From: Apostichopus leukothele
Lineage: Eukaryota; Echinodermata; Holothuroidea; Aspidochirotida; Stichopodidae
Assembly (NCBI GenBank): GCA_010014835.2
Contig: JAAAKB020092262.1
Coordinates: 1 to 22,031 of the forward strand
Reading direction: 5' to 3'
DNA: 22,031 nt
Each line of letters begins with the position of its first letter. Within the stretch, counting starts at the first letter, position 1. Shown piece after piece: positions 1-8,467 of this stretch. The position numbers and the translations under genes were made by a program. Under the pieces are notes generated by a model. That model saw only the letters and a program-made list of their open reading frames with translations, did no database searches and was not told the DNA's origin.

Positions 1-17
1 GGGGGGGGTGGGGGGGG
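1..17. repeat. Poly(G) tract at the window edge
   Basis: Sixteen G with one T at position 9, continuing off the window. It is one of at least seven such G tracts in the window and may extend further upstream. Confidence 0.9.
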
Positions 18-1635
18 TTCATATAATTCATGCTAAGATATTTGAAGCAAATAGTACATATCTCAGTTACTAACGGACACATGGATACGGCTAGATTCGA
101 TTTTCACAACGACCCGACGTTTCTGGGTTCCAATTACTGGAACGGACAACAATTTGAGACCTCGGTAGCCAACATTATAGAGTTTATAATGTAAATGTCC
201 ACATCCTTCTGTGATTGTTGATATAACATTAGTATAGGTGTCTAACTATATACTGGCGGTCTATGGTATGACATCTTAAAGCTATATGGTGATAAATGAT
301 ATTACAGTCACATAACTCGGCTATATAAAGTCTTTTTTTTTTACATGGATTGTTCTCTATTATTAGTATAGATTTGAAATAATAACGAAGTATGAATAAG
401 CGTTGTAATGTAAACAACAGACTTAGTTGGATTGTGTATACCTCAGTATTGACGAGATTCTTGCGATTATTAAAATTATTTCCAAATAGATCAATACAAT
501 GTTATGAAAATTCCTCGACCGGAAAGAGAAGATCTTTCAGTAATTGTATTAATGTTTTATTGTTCCTTTAAAAGTGTATCTTGTTTTTCAATCTCTGATG
601 TCACAACACGGCATACTGTACTGTAGAGCTCTGAATAGGTTACCTTGACAACACGCCTACACATTCTAAGGTTTTTTGTTTGTTTGCGGTTTTGTTATTC
701 CACTATGGTACAACACGTATTATGCCTATACATTCAACATTGGGTACATACAGCGATTATATATCACACAATGTCAAGCTTAAAGGTTATACTCCTATAG
801 CAAGGAATCCTGACATTTGCAACGCCTTCCACCACCTTATTACATGGTGATAACTTAAAATAGTCAAATACATTTTATTAAAGAATATTATTAAAAATAT
901 TCGTCACGGTCTTTCGCCGCAGCTTAATTTTGTACATAATAGCATGTATTGGATGACTATAGCGTGTACAAAAAAAATCGTAATATCGCCCAACTGTACA
1001 GAATCGACCACAATAGAAATAAATAAAACAAACATTACACAATCAAAGCAACGGTACCGCTACATACATTATTACGTGGCTTTCCGTAGGTCTGTATATC
1101 AAATTCAATTTAGAATTGGAAAGAGAAAAACAAACTAATAATACTAATAATAATCACTGTGAGAGATTGAGAGATGGCATGCTATAACGCGAAGACTGCA
1201 TGCAAAAAAAGATTTCGAGAGAAAAAAACATTTTGTCAGAAGTTATGTCAGGTTCAAGATTGAATATCATCCCATGTATATAACGGGGAAACAATCTCAT
1301 TTCTGATTTTTGAATGTACAGTGAGGTATAAACCGAAAAAGACTGTATAGTCTGTTGATATATAGGTAGAAATATAAGAAGTGAAGCCAGTTGCTGATAG
1401 TATCGCTTTGCATTATGGGTCATATGCCAGGTGTAGGACCCCTTTATGCATTGGAGCAGCAAACCACATATTTCCAATATCGATCAGCGATATTATACCA
1501 AAGGTACCGAGTCTTTTTTCAAAATTTTGAAGACAGTTAATAGAAGAATAAGAGGCACCATGTCCTGTTTATGTTTCGTTATATCCTAACAATTTATAGC
1601 GACATCTCAATGATATATTATTCCGTGCTGACATC
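18..1635. other. AT-rich non-coding stretch
   Basis: I see no gene here. Short open frames exist, such as a 107-codon minus frame at 1154-1477 and a 64-codon plus frame at 944-1138. Their translations are low in charged residues, show no motif, and look like chance frames in AT-rich DNA. Small features are a T run near 331-340, A runs near 968 and 1204, and an (AAT)-like patch near 1137-1153. It could be intergenic or intronic. Confidence 0.6.
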
Positions 1636-1803
1636 ATGAAAAGTAACTGTATTATAATTAGTCAGCAAAAAGCCCAAAGAAACGCCAAAAAGTCCCGACA
1701 AGAGGTCGCAGGAGGGGTTGAGCACGAAGCCAATCGGATTTCGATCAGGAAGTTGCAGAAAAAAGGGGATAAGGAATTGGGTAATCTAATTTTTATGATG
1801 TAA
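1636..1803 (+). CDS. Doubtful 55-residue ORF, charged
   Basis: An ATG-to-TAA frame of 55 codons. The start MKSNC is followed by a lysine/arginine/glutamine-rich middle (KAQRNAKKSRQEV near residues 12-24) and an RKLQKKGDKE stretch near residues 39-48. The composition is more protein-like than the surrounding random frames, and the GC content of 1660-1770 is above its neighbourhood. I recognise no family. The same DNA read on the minus strand is also open (1662-1880), which lowers its value. It could be an exon piece, a transposon relic or chance. Confidence 0.15.
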   Translation: MKSNCIIISQQKAQRNAKKSRQEVAGGVEHEANRISIRKLQKKGDKELGNLIFMM

Positions 1804-1880
1804 CTAAGGGATATAAAGAGTGCAACAAGGGACCCTGTGACGTAATAGTCTTCGAGGCCCGCCCCTGGCTCGCGGTGCAT

Positions 1881-2487
1881 CTTAACATCGACACCAAAAA
1901 CTGAGTAGAAGCAGATTAAAAGAATTAACAGATCTACAGGTTCTAAAGAATTATGGAATAATTCATTCAGAAATTTTCTGACGGTTTACACCAAAGTCTT
2001 AAATTAACATAATGTGTTTATATTCATATTAATACACATGCGAGATATGTGAGAAAATATCACTGATTCAAGGTCGTCTGATTCGCAATAAATCTATAAT
2101 GTCACACACATACCTAGACATTATTAACACCTTTTTTTGCGCAGTTTTTGTGCTGTATAAATTAGGAAACATTTCATAGGTTAATCAATATTACATTTTG
2201 ATGAAAAAAAAACTTATCACAGCTGAAAAACATTAATAATATTCCGTGAGTTTCAATATTACAAGACGTGTACGCGAAAAGCAGTTGAATGCCTCCAGGA
2301 CACTATTACGCAATACAATGACTACAACTTTCATTTGCTCTTTTAAATTTATGAAGCTGCGAGGTTAACGTACAATTTGTCGTGAACATGCTGATAATTT
2401 TTAGGAATTAAAGGACTTTGATATAACTTAAGTAAGACAAACGAAAATATAGAACAGGCTGAATACCTTATTATGTGTTAGGTGGAA
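1881..2487. other. AT-rich non-coding stretch
   Basis: Nothing recognisable on either strand. It follows a short GC-rich patch (1845-1878) containing a CCGCCCC box and ends at a poly(G) run. Confidence 0.6.
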
Positions 2488-2500
2488 GGGGGGGGGGGGG
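2488..2500. repeat. Poly(G) tract, 13 bases
   Basis: Uninterrupted run of 13 G, preceded by GGTGGAA. Confidence 0.95.
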
Positions 2501-2534
2501 TAACCTGGAAAACCGGGAGAGGCTTATTATTGAC

Positions 2535-2561
2535 TTATGACTGCATGGTTTATGACTGCAT
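2535..2561. repeat. 12-bp direct repeat, period 15
   Basis: TTATGACTGCAT occurs at 2535-2546 and again at 2550-2561. This is a simple local duplication, not clearly part of a larger element. The following 270 bases hold nothing I can name. Confidence 0.8.
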
Positions 2562-2835
2562 ATGATGGAGCCTAATGTTAAAGTATAGGTCTATATCAGA
2601 CCACATTAGCATCGACTTATAATAATGGTCACTTGTCAATAATTTTCTTTCGCTTGTTGAAATTCCATATCTGTATGAGCGTTGACCAACTCGGTGAGGG
2701 AGTATATAGGGGCAGGACACACAGTTTTCAAAATACATGCAAATGTATGGTTAAAGATAAACTTACAGACTTGTCAGTAAACAAATTCATACTACCTTGG
2801 TTAGTACCCAGAAAAACCCACCCTCTCCACACCTG

Positions 2836-2875
2836 CCCCCCCCCCACCCACTCCCCCACCCACTCTACTTCCTGG
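2836..2875. repeat. C-rich tract beside the THAP fragment
   Basis: Ten C followed by ACCCACTCCCCCACCCACTC. On the minus strand it is G-rich, with several runs of four or more G (G-quadruplex potential). It lies exactly where the THAP open frame on the minus strand ends, so it may mark the breakpoint of that gene fragment. Confidence 0.85.
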
Positions 2876-3008
2876 TACAATTATCAGCGATTTCACCGAT
2901 GCGACGCAATACAACTGCTCTAAACGAAATCCGATTACGGCGTTCTAAAACATGGCTTTTACAATTTAAAACAGAGCAACACGAGTTTGGCGGACGTTTT
3001 CGAAGCAT
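2865..3008 (-). pseudogene. THAP zinc-finger N-terminal half, truncated
   Basis: Open frame of 47 residues from ATG at 3008 to TAG at 2865. The THAP domain is a C2CH zinc-dependent DNA-binding module found in THAP transcription factors and in P-element, Kolobok and related transposases, nearly always at the extreme N-terminus. Here NSCCSVLNCKSH (residues 8-19) lines up with the start of THAP1 as I remember it (C-x4-C, then a basic stretch, then a V/ISF motif). CSVLNC matches CSAYGC and RISF matches VSF. RRIGEIADNCTRK then resembles the GE...R segment of many invertebrate THAP proteins. The 'FP/IP' after SF appears missing, and the second metal pair (C-x2-H), the AVPTIF-like end and everything after are absent, because the frame stops at the C-rich tract. 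No transposase is visible downstream on the minus strand. The best reading is a gene or transposon fragment. An alternatively spliced first exon is less likely, because I see no good donor before the stop. Confidence 0.5.
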
Positions 3009-3714
3009 TAGGCCTATTTTGACTCCTCGATGCCCTATATAATCTCTTAAAGTAAAAAAGACAAAGAATTGAAGGCATACGTACACACGAGGAATCTATA
3101 CAAGAAAGAAAAGGAAATAATAACATAAAATGTAACTTACTAGAAAAACATTATAGGAAACTGTAACACCAGATAACAGTCCATACAAGTTCATACAACC
3201 AAACAAACTTCCCAGAATGCAGACCCAGCAATAGTGCATACGAACCCTATTAAATACGGTCTCATTTGTGTGGAATGTCGGCTGGTTGGAAAAGAATTTC
3301 TGACACTCCTTCTAATAAAGTCCATTCACAGAGGATTAAATATTGTTAACAAATAAAATGACAAAGGATTGATTGCTGATACATTCAATAAATGCAGAAT
3401 GGGGTAAGGCCTAAAAAGACAGAAACGCAAACAACACACATACACAGCAATGGAAACGGAGACGGGGTGGTTCCGCTTGGTAGGCCACTAAACACCATTG
3501 CGTAATAGTCTATATGTTGAACGTTACCACCGTGACAGTGTACCCTACACACAGTTCAAAAGGACATTGTGTTGAAACGATTGTGTGGTTTCTATGACAT
3601 TAAACCAAAATACACGTAATTACGGTATATATTATACAAGATTGGTAAGGGCGAGGAGGGGGAGGAGGGGGATTCTGACCAAGGGTTAGCCTGATCTAAT
3701 AACCTACGCAAGTC
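3009..3714. other. Non-coding stretch with a purine repeat
   Basis: Contains a TAGGCCTA palindrome directly before the THAP ATG (3009-3016) and a TATATA-like AT patch. A short G-rich purine duplication (GAGGAGGGG twice) lies at about 3653-3671. No gene is recognised. Confidence 0.6.
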
Positions 3715-3986
3715 TTCATATAGCGATGGCATAAAGTGACAAAAAGTGTGGACTTCACATTACAACCACTGAATTCATATGGTTATATGATATGGTCACT
3801 TTATAATGTGGTCACTACATGTTGTGACAGTCCCTTGATATCGTCACTTCATACGATCAACTAATTACATGGTGAGTTCATAGAGTCAGTTCATGCGTGG
3901 TTACTTCATAGTGTCACGTGACATATTGTCAATTCATACATGATCATCTGATATTTATCGTCACTCCATGTATCGATATCATACAG

Positions 3987-3994
3987 TGACGTCA
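3987..3994. promoter_or_regulatory. CRE palindrome TGACGTCA in repeat unit 1
   Basis: A perfect CREB/ATF consensus site generated by the repeat monomer. The flanks ATCATACA and TATG recur in the next conserved copy at 4350-4357. Any function is speculative. Confidence 0.4.
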
Positions 3995-4349
3995 TATGAT
4001 GACTAGGCACTTCATGCGATGTCTTCAGGTGGGACCTTCACAATGTGGTCACCACATATGGTGACGGTTCTTTAATGTAGTCACTTCCCTATAGTCACTT
4101 GGTATGGTCACTCCATACATGACCATTTCTCATTTCATATAGTCACTTTAATATATCGACTCAATAAAGCGACTTTACATGATCACTAGTATGTTGACTG
4201 TGTTCAATTCCATGCGCTCAATACTCACTACATATGGTGACGGTCCCATAATGTAGTCACTTCCCATGGTCACTTCATATGGTTACTTCATAAGGTCAAT
4301 TTATACATGGTCATTTCATATATTCACCCCATCTATCGGCATCATACAC

Positions 4350-4357
4350 TGACGTCA
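4350..4357. promoter_or_regulatory. CRE palindrome TGACGTCA in a later repeat unit
   Basis: Second perfect TGACGTCA, in the same relative position within the higher-order unit as the one at 3987. The three intermediate and later units carry mutated forms. Confidence 0.4.
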
Positions 4358-4845
4358 TATATGTTCACTAGTAAACTTAGTCACTTTATGAGGTGACTTC
4401 AGATGTCCCCTTCACGAGGAGGTCACTATGGTACGGTACCTAACTGTAGTCACTTATTATAGTCAATTCATACATGGTCACTTCATAAATGGTCATTTCA
4501 AACATGATCATTTCGCATAGTGACTTTTTCTATGGACTTCACTAAACACTGACTTCAAATGATCACTACATCACTTGTATGTTCACTTTATGCGGTATAT
4601 GTAGACGGTACCTTTATGTAGTCACTTTCAATGGTCACTTCACATACATGGTCACTTCACATACAAGGTCACTTCACATACATGGTCATTTCATATAGTC
4701 ACTTCACCTATCGACTCACATGAGCACTAGTATGTTCACTTCATGTGGTCTCTACACACTATATGGTTACGGTCCCATCATATAAGTCACTTCATACGGC
4801 CGTTTCATATAGTTAATATATATCTATCATCGACTCCATTATATG

Positions 4846-4975
4846 TTGTGCTTAGACATGGTATACCTCCCAAGTTCAAGTCTCTCATTCGAGTTATTCT
4901 AAGACGCAGCACCGCTCGCTCGCTGTACAACAACATTAGTTTGTTGCATCGAGCTTGCTCTCTTTGCCTATACAG
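4846..4975 (+). other. Possible intron end with splice acceptor
   Basis: Sequence leaves the minisatellite and ends in a pyrimidine-rich stretch, GCTCTCTTTGCCTATACAG, finishing at 4975. This is a good 3' splice-site form for the candidate exon that follows. The rest shows nothing specific. Confidence 0.35.
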
Positions 4976-5221
4976 TTCTCGGCCATTGTCGTTGATGTAG
5001 GGAGGGAGGGATCGACTCGTATCCAAATAAAGTCAACGGTAAGACCAGACATTCCAGGCGCGCCTGCGGGAGGCCATCCATCTTCGAACGAGAAGACAGA
5101 ATACTACAGCCTAACTGTGTACAACACATTGACCGACAATACTGTATGTTTAACGAAAACACCATCAAATGGTTTTAATGATGAGAGTGACACCTCTATT
5201 AAAGTTGAGACAAGTCACTAA
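4976..5221 (+). CDS. Candidate terminal coding exon, receptor-tail-like
   Basis: Open from a good acceptor (polypyrimidine then TACAG ending at 4975) to TAA at 5219-5221, 81 codons. The peptide starts FSAIVVDVGREG, has a proline/glycine patch (PDIPGAPAGGHPSS, near residues 25-38) and ends in an acidic, serine/threonine-rich tail (FNDESDTSIKVETSH). Two tyrosine motifs of TxYxxL form stand close together: TEYYSL and TVYNTL, near residues 42-53. They resemble ITSM/ITIM-like or endocytic tyrosine signals of cytoplasmic receptor tails. GC content is higher than in the flanks. I cannot name a family, and no upstream exon with a membrane segment was found. An internal GTAAGA at 5039 could act as a donor, making a shorter exon. 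It may instead be chance or a relic. Confidence 0.3.
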   Translation, partial: FSAIVVDVGREGSTRIQIKSTVRPDIPGAPAGGHPSSNEKTEYYSLTVYNTLTDNTVCLTKTPSNGFNDESDTSIKVETSH

Positions 5222-5348
5222 AAACAAAACTACTTAACACGTCACAAACACGAATACTATAGTTCTATAGTTCGTTACAGAATCAGCTTGGTACTGGTTT
5301 TAGGACTGAGTATAGGGGGAGTATGGATGTCGACAACAGAAACGTGCG
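5222..5348. other. Spacer before the LINE
   Basis: A short spacer with a 7-bp palindrome arm pair ACTATAG/CTATAGT at 5256-5271. Part of 5300-5348 may belong to the LINE, but I could not align it. Confidence 0.5.
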
Positions 5349-5869
5349 AAATCACCAGGATACGATGGTCTTACCAAGTATATTTTAAAACATATTTATG
5401 ACCATACTATCGATCCTCTTGCTCATATTTTGAATTTATCTTTTTCTGAATGTGTTTTCCCTTATGACTTAATTCTAACTCATTCTAATATATAAATCTG
5501 GTGGAGATGATGTTGTATCAAATTACCGTCCTGTGTCAGTTCTTATACCTGCTATTTATAAGATCTTTGTAAGACTTACATATAATAGACTATAGCATTT
5601 ATAAATAACAAATATCATATTGTATTCTGGGCAGTATGGTCTTAGGAAAGACCACTCCACACTACATTGGCTGCAAGTTTGTTGCGGATGATATAGTGTG
5701 TATTGGATAATATAGTTAGTATTGTGCCTTATTTATTAATATATCTAAAGCATTTGATATTATTAGTCATAACATTTCACTGAATAAATGATATAGTTAT
5801 ATGGATAACGTTCTGTGGCACTTAACTGGTTTTAAAAATTATCTTACTAATCTGTAACAGTGTGGACTA

Positions 5870-6335
5870 TAGACAATAAATAGGCTGGAACACCATCTGT
5901 AAATTATGGGTGTTTGTATGTGGTAATTGACTGTGGTTTGTCTGTGTACCAAACAAAGCACATATAAAGAAATAAAATGGTGGAATACGGTTATAATCAA
6001 TGTACTGTAAACGTAGAATAGGGACTTATGATTCGGTTAGGGGAAAGGTATGAAAATGAAATACAACAGATATCGAATATTATACATTACCTATACGACC
6101 GTGGCGAAGAACCCAAATTCTACTACCTACCGTATACTGTATGATGCAATCATAAACCTAACTCATAAATGACAATGAAAGCACGGATTAGTGTTTAGTA
6201 CAACCATATAGCCAACTCACTATTTATAACTAGAACATGACAACCCATTACACACTCCAGTGATCTAAACAGCAAACATACATAGGGGTACCCGAACAGG
6301 GCTATGAGAGCATGCCATCCCCTCACGTAACCTGT
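5870..6335. other. Probable insertion inside the LINE
   Basis: Between the NYLTN block (about 5850) and the GPLLF-YIND-like block (about 6365-6415) a normal element of this type has only some 130-150 bases, but here there are about 550. The extra 400-odd bases match nothing I recognise and have no clear terminal repeats, so they could be a nested insertion or diverged filler. Borders are approximate. Confidence 0.35.
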
Positions 6336-7619
6336 CACCTATCAACAAACCTTGTAGCAGATTGACTGGCATCAGACTAGCGTTACCGACTCTTTGTGAG
6401 TATATTAATAATATGCCAATCTATTCATAGGTTTCATAACATGTACGCAGTATATCCACTGCTTCGTCTAAAGCCTAAACTGCCATATGAGAGGTCTCGT
6501 GACGACTTCTCTCACTCACTTAATATAGTCATTAGCAATAATAGTAAAACAATAATAATAAAACTTGCTGGCTGGCAATGTACCCAATAGCCATTTTACT
6601 TGAAACGACAATGATACATCTTATCTAGCAACATTAGCTTAAACTGTAGCAAACTGCCTACCAAATGCCATGCTAAACCACCCAGAGTAAAACATTGTTG
6701 TAAGAAGGTTATACACCACAGTTTACTCTAAATTTTAAGCATACCATCATTTACAAGTAATAATTCTACCACGTTTCTAGGGGTCATAGGCCTAATTGAT
6801 GATAAGCTTTCATGGTAGGATCACATTTGCAACGTTACTAAATCCGTTTCTAAAATCGTTGATGTTATGAATATATGAAAATATGATATTCCTAGTCGAA
6901 CGGTGTTAAATATATATAATGCATAAAATTTGCCCCTAATTACTTATAGTATCCTATTATGTGGTAGTTACTCACCCACATATACGGGTTTACTCTGCAA
7001 AACGGGCTGTCCGAATAATTCCAAACGTTTCACCTACACCCACACACTTCAACTTTTTCATCATTATAATCTACTTACCCTAAAAGACCACTACAATTAC
7101 CCAGTTAGGTATTTTCCTTTTACAGGCACAACAATGGCCAGCTCCCTTCTGATTCCATCTCAATCGTCTTCATGACAATTATCCTACACAAGGGGAAGAG
7201 AGATAATCCTTTCCAATCATACACCACGACTAGTTGTTTGTTCCCTCACATGTGAGGTGTAATAGAGTTTCTTTCAGGGACGCTCTTGATATTGGTATAA
7301 GAACTTAAGAAGTGTCCCTAATATTAATCTATTTAAGAAGTATTTAAAAGAACTCTGTTTTATCATGTATGTCAATTGACTACCATATCTGGCTTAAAAT
7401 GATAGGCATTAAACTAGCAATAATTCATAATTTATTTTCAAGTTAAATGCAAAAGAGTCATATTCGTAATTTTTCTATATATATTCACAATCTAGTTGTG
7501 TACGTAATGATAGACAACTCATAGTTAAAGGGCCAGACTAGAAAAGTATACAAGCTTCATCTGGTTCCTATTTCTTTTCTTTTCATATACTTACGTTTAT
7601 TGTTAATTTTCATTAATAT

Positions 7620-7700
7620 GTATTGTATAATAATTGTGTATGTATGTGTTTATGTGTGTATGTATGAATGTATGTATTTATGTAGGCCTATGTATGTATT
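7620..7700 (+). repeat. TATG-rich tetranucleotide repeat in the LINE 3' end
   Basis: Imperfect (TATG)n with TGTG and TTTATG variants, interrupted by a TAGGCCTA palindrome at 7683-7690. Such simple stretches are common just before the tail of LINE 3' UTRs. Confidence 0.75.
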
Positions 7701-7733
7701 GCAATTGAAATAAATAAACGAAACGAATAAACG

Positions 7734-7913
7734 CGTTCACGACATAGCAAGAGTGGGTCCACAAGCATGAAAGCTCTTTTACGTTTTGCGTTTGAAACTT
7801 TGTGACATTTCATGGGAGAGTTTTTAAGTATATTATAATACCGAGGCTAAATAAATAAGTATCATACCTCTTTAGCTTGTCGTTTCATGGCGTGCAGTCA
7901 GTAGTTTTGATTT
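7734..7913. other. Short non-coding spacer
   Basis: Nothing recognised between the LINE tail and the 31-bp tandem repeat. Confidence 0.5.
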
Positions 7914-8035
7914 CTGCTGATTTAACCACTGACGGGTAAACCCTGATGATTTAACTTCATGAACTAACTAATTCTGATGATTCAACTTCATGTACTAAAT
8001 AATTCTGCAGCTTAGACTTCATGTACTAGCTAATT
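7914..8035. repeat. 31-bp tandem repeat, three full units plus one decayed
   Basis: Units at 7943-7973, 7974-8004 and 8005-8035 are each exactly 31 bp, with form CTGATGATTYAACTTCATG followed by WACTAAMTAATT. The third has CTGCAGCTTAGACTTCATG in its first half. A diverged 29-bp copy beginning CTGCTGATTTAACC precedes them at 7914-7942. This is a small minisatellite. Confidence 0.9.
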
Positions 8036-8196
8036 GCCATACGTTTCCAGGAAATGAACATCGTTTGTTGTATACACAATATAAGTCTGTATGCACAATA
8101 AAATGGATCGATAACAGACTCTTAATCCAGTGGAGTACACTCATCTTCGTCTATATGCATATACGTGTAAGCACGAGCTGTATATACATTTAGAAC
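8036..8196. other. Non-coding spacer
   Basis: No feature seen apart from AT-rich sequence with several AATAAA-like words. Confidence 0.5.
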
Positions 8197-8382
8197 ATGG
8201 GACGGTTGTTAAAAAAAGGCATAGTTTGTGAATCAAATTTTAGGACAACTGAAAATTTGCATACAATTACTTTGTTGTTGTTTCTCAAAACAAAAAACAA
8301 ACTAGAAGAATTTACTCAAAATAGAAATAACATGGAGAATAAAACCAGGACAACTTTATTGTTAATTAAGGATAGAGAATAA
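8197..8382 (+). CDS. Doubtful 61-residue ORF, lysine-rich
   Basis: ATG in a fair translation context (A at -3, G at +4) opens 61 codons ending at TAA 8380-8382. The start is MGRLLKKG, the middle is leucine-rich, and the end is basic and polar (NKLEEFTQNRNN, then KTRTTLLLIKDRE). The A-rich base composition by itself gives lysine- and asparagine-rich frames, so coding is not established. No family is recognised, and there is no promoter or poly(A) evidence. Confidence 0.13.
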   Translation: MGRLLKKGIVCESNFRTTENLHTITLLLFLKTKNKLEEFTQNRNNMENKTRTTLLLIKDRE

Positions 8383-8450
8383 TTAGTTTATGAAAAGTGA
8401 AACTGTAAAAAACATGCGTATATAGGGATGTTCCTGTCAGGGATGGGCGT

Positions 8451-8467
8451 GGGGGGGGGGGGGGGGG
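8451..8467. repeat. Poly(G) tract, 17 bases
   Basis: Run of 17 G after GGGCGT and before AGAGGGTAGCTGAGTGGGAGG. The whole 8430-8490 patch is G-rich. Confidence 0.95.

Larger units (their letters stand above)
3715..4845. repeat. Degenerate ~17-bp minisatellite with ~180-bp higher-order unit
   Basis: The basic monomer is close to ATGGTCACTTCATATAG. At 4631-4698 four 17-bp copies stand head to tail, and elsewhere the monomer drifts between 13 and 20 bp. Above it lies a longer order. TATCGA/TATCGG boxes occur at about 3971, 4154, 4334 and 4709, with a TATGGA variant at 4531, giving steps of 183, 180, 197 and 178 bp. GACGGTCCC-like boxes occur at about 3826, 4063, 4239, 4432, 4603 and 4767. ACTAGTATGTTCAC-like boxes fall at matching places. 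Internal order is preserved between units, so blocks of about ten monomers were duplicated as a unit. Open frames here are repeat translations. Edges are gradual and could be off by tens of bases. Confidence 0.9.
5345..7733 (+). mobile_element. Decayed CR1/L2/Jockey-type LINE, 5'-truncated
   Basis: A non-LTR retrotransposon relic. Reverse-transcriptase blocks appear in the right order but in different frames. KSPGYDG is at 5349, followed by DPLAHILNLSFSECVFP. SNYRPVSVL lies near 5518, after a frameshift, and GQYGLRKDHST at about 5629. The palm A block INISKAFDIISHN is at about 5735-5773 and a thumbward NYLTN at about 5840-5856. A YINNMP-like box lies at about 6404, LNCSK near 6640 and FLGVIGLIDDKLSW at 6774. 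The 81-codon frame 6930-7175 continues the C-terminal region (ILLCGSYSPTYTGLL, then LKDHYNYPVRYF). A degenerate NINLFKKYLKELC end follows. The 3' part has GGCCAGACTAGAAAAG and a TATG-rich stretch, and ends in an AAATAAACGAAACGAATAAA tail. No endonuclease domain is visible. Many stops and frameshifts show it is long dead. The clade within the Jockey/CR1/L2 group is uncertain. Confidence 0.85.

Noticed and set aside
1249-1260. B-box-like GGTTCAAGATT
   Set aside because: No matching A box upstream and no tRNA- or SINE-like fold.
1154-1477. 107-codon minus-strand ORF
   Set aside because: Reads as random AT-rich translation, with no domain, signal peptide anchor or conserved pattern.
3715-4845. 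CRISPR-like array
   Set aside because: Repeats are degenerate and contiguous without unique spacers, and there are no cas genes. The setting is a eukaryotic minisatellite.
4743-5026. Overlapping ORFs on both strands at the end of the minisatellite
   Set aside because: They are repeat translations or shadows of the candidate exon frame.
5222-5348. Possible endonuclease end of the LINE
   Set aside because: No endonuclease motif could be read in any frame. The element appears 5'-truncated near 5345.
5678-5692. FVADD word resembling the reverse-transcriptase catalytic box
   Set aside because: It lies before the SKAFD palm A block, so the order is wrong. It corresponds to the preceding helix region of the LINE protein.
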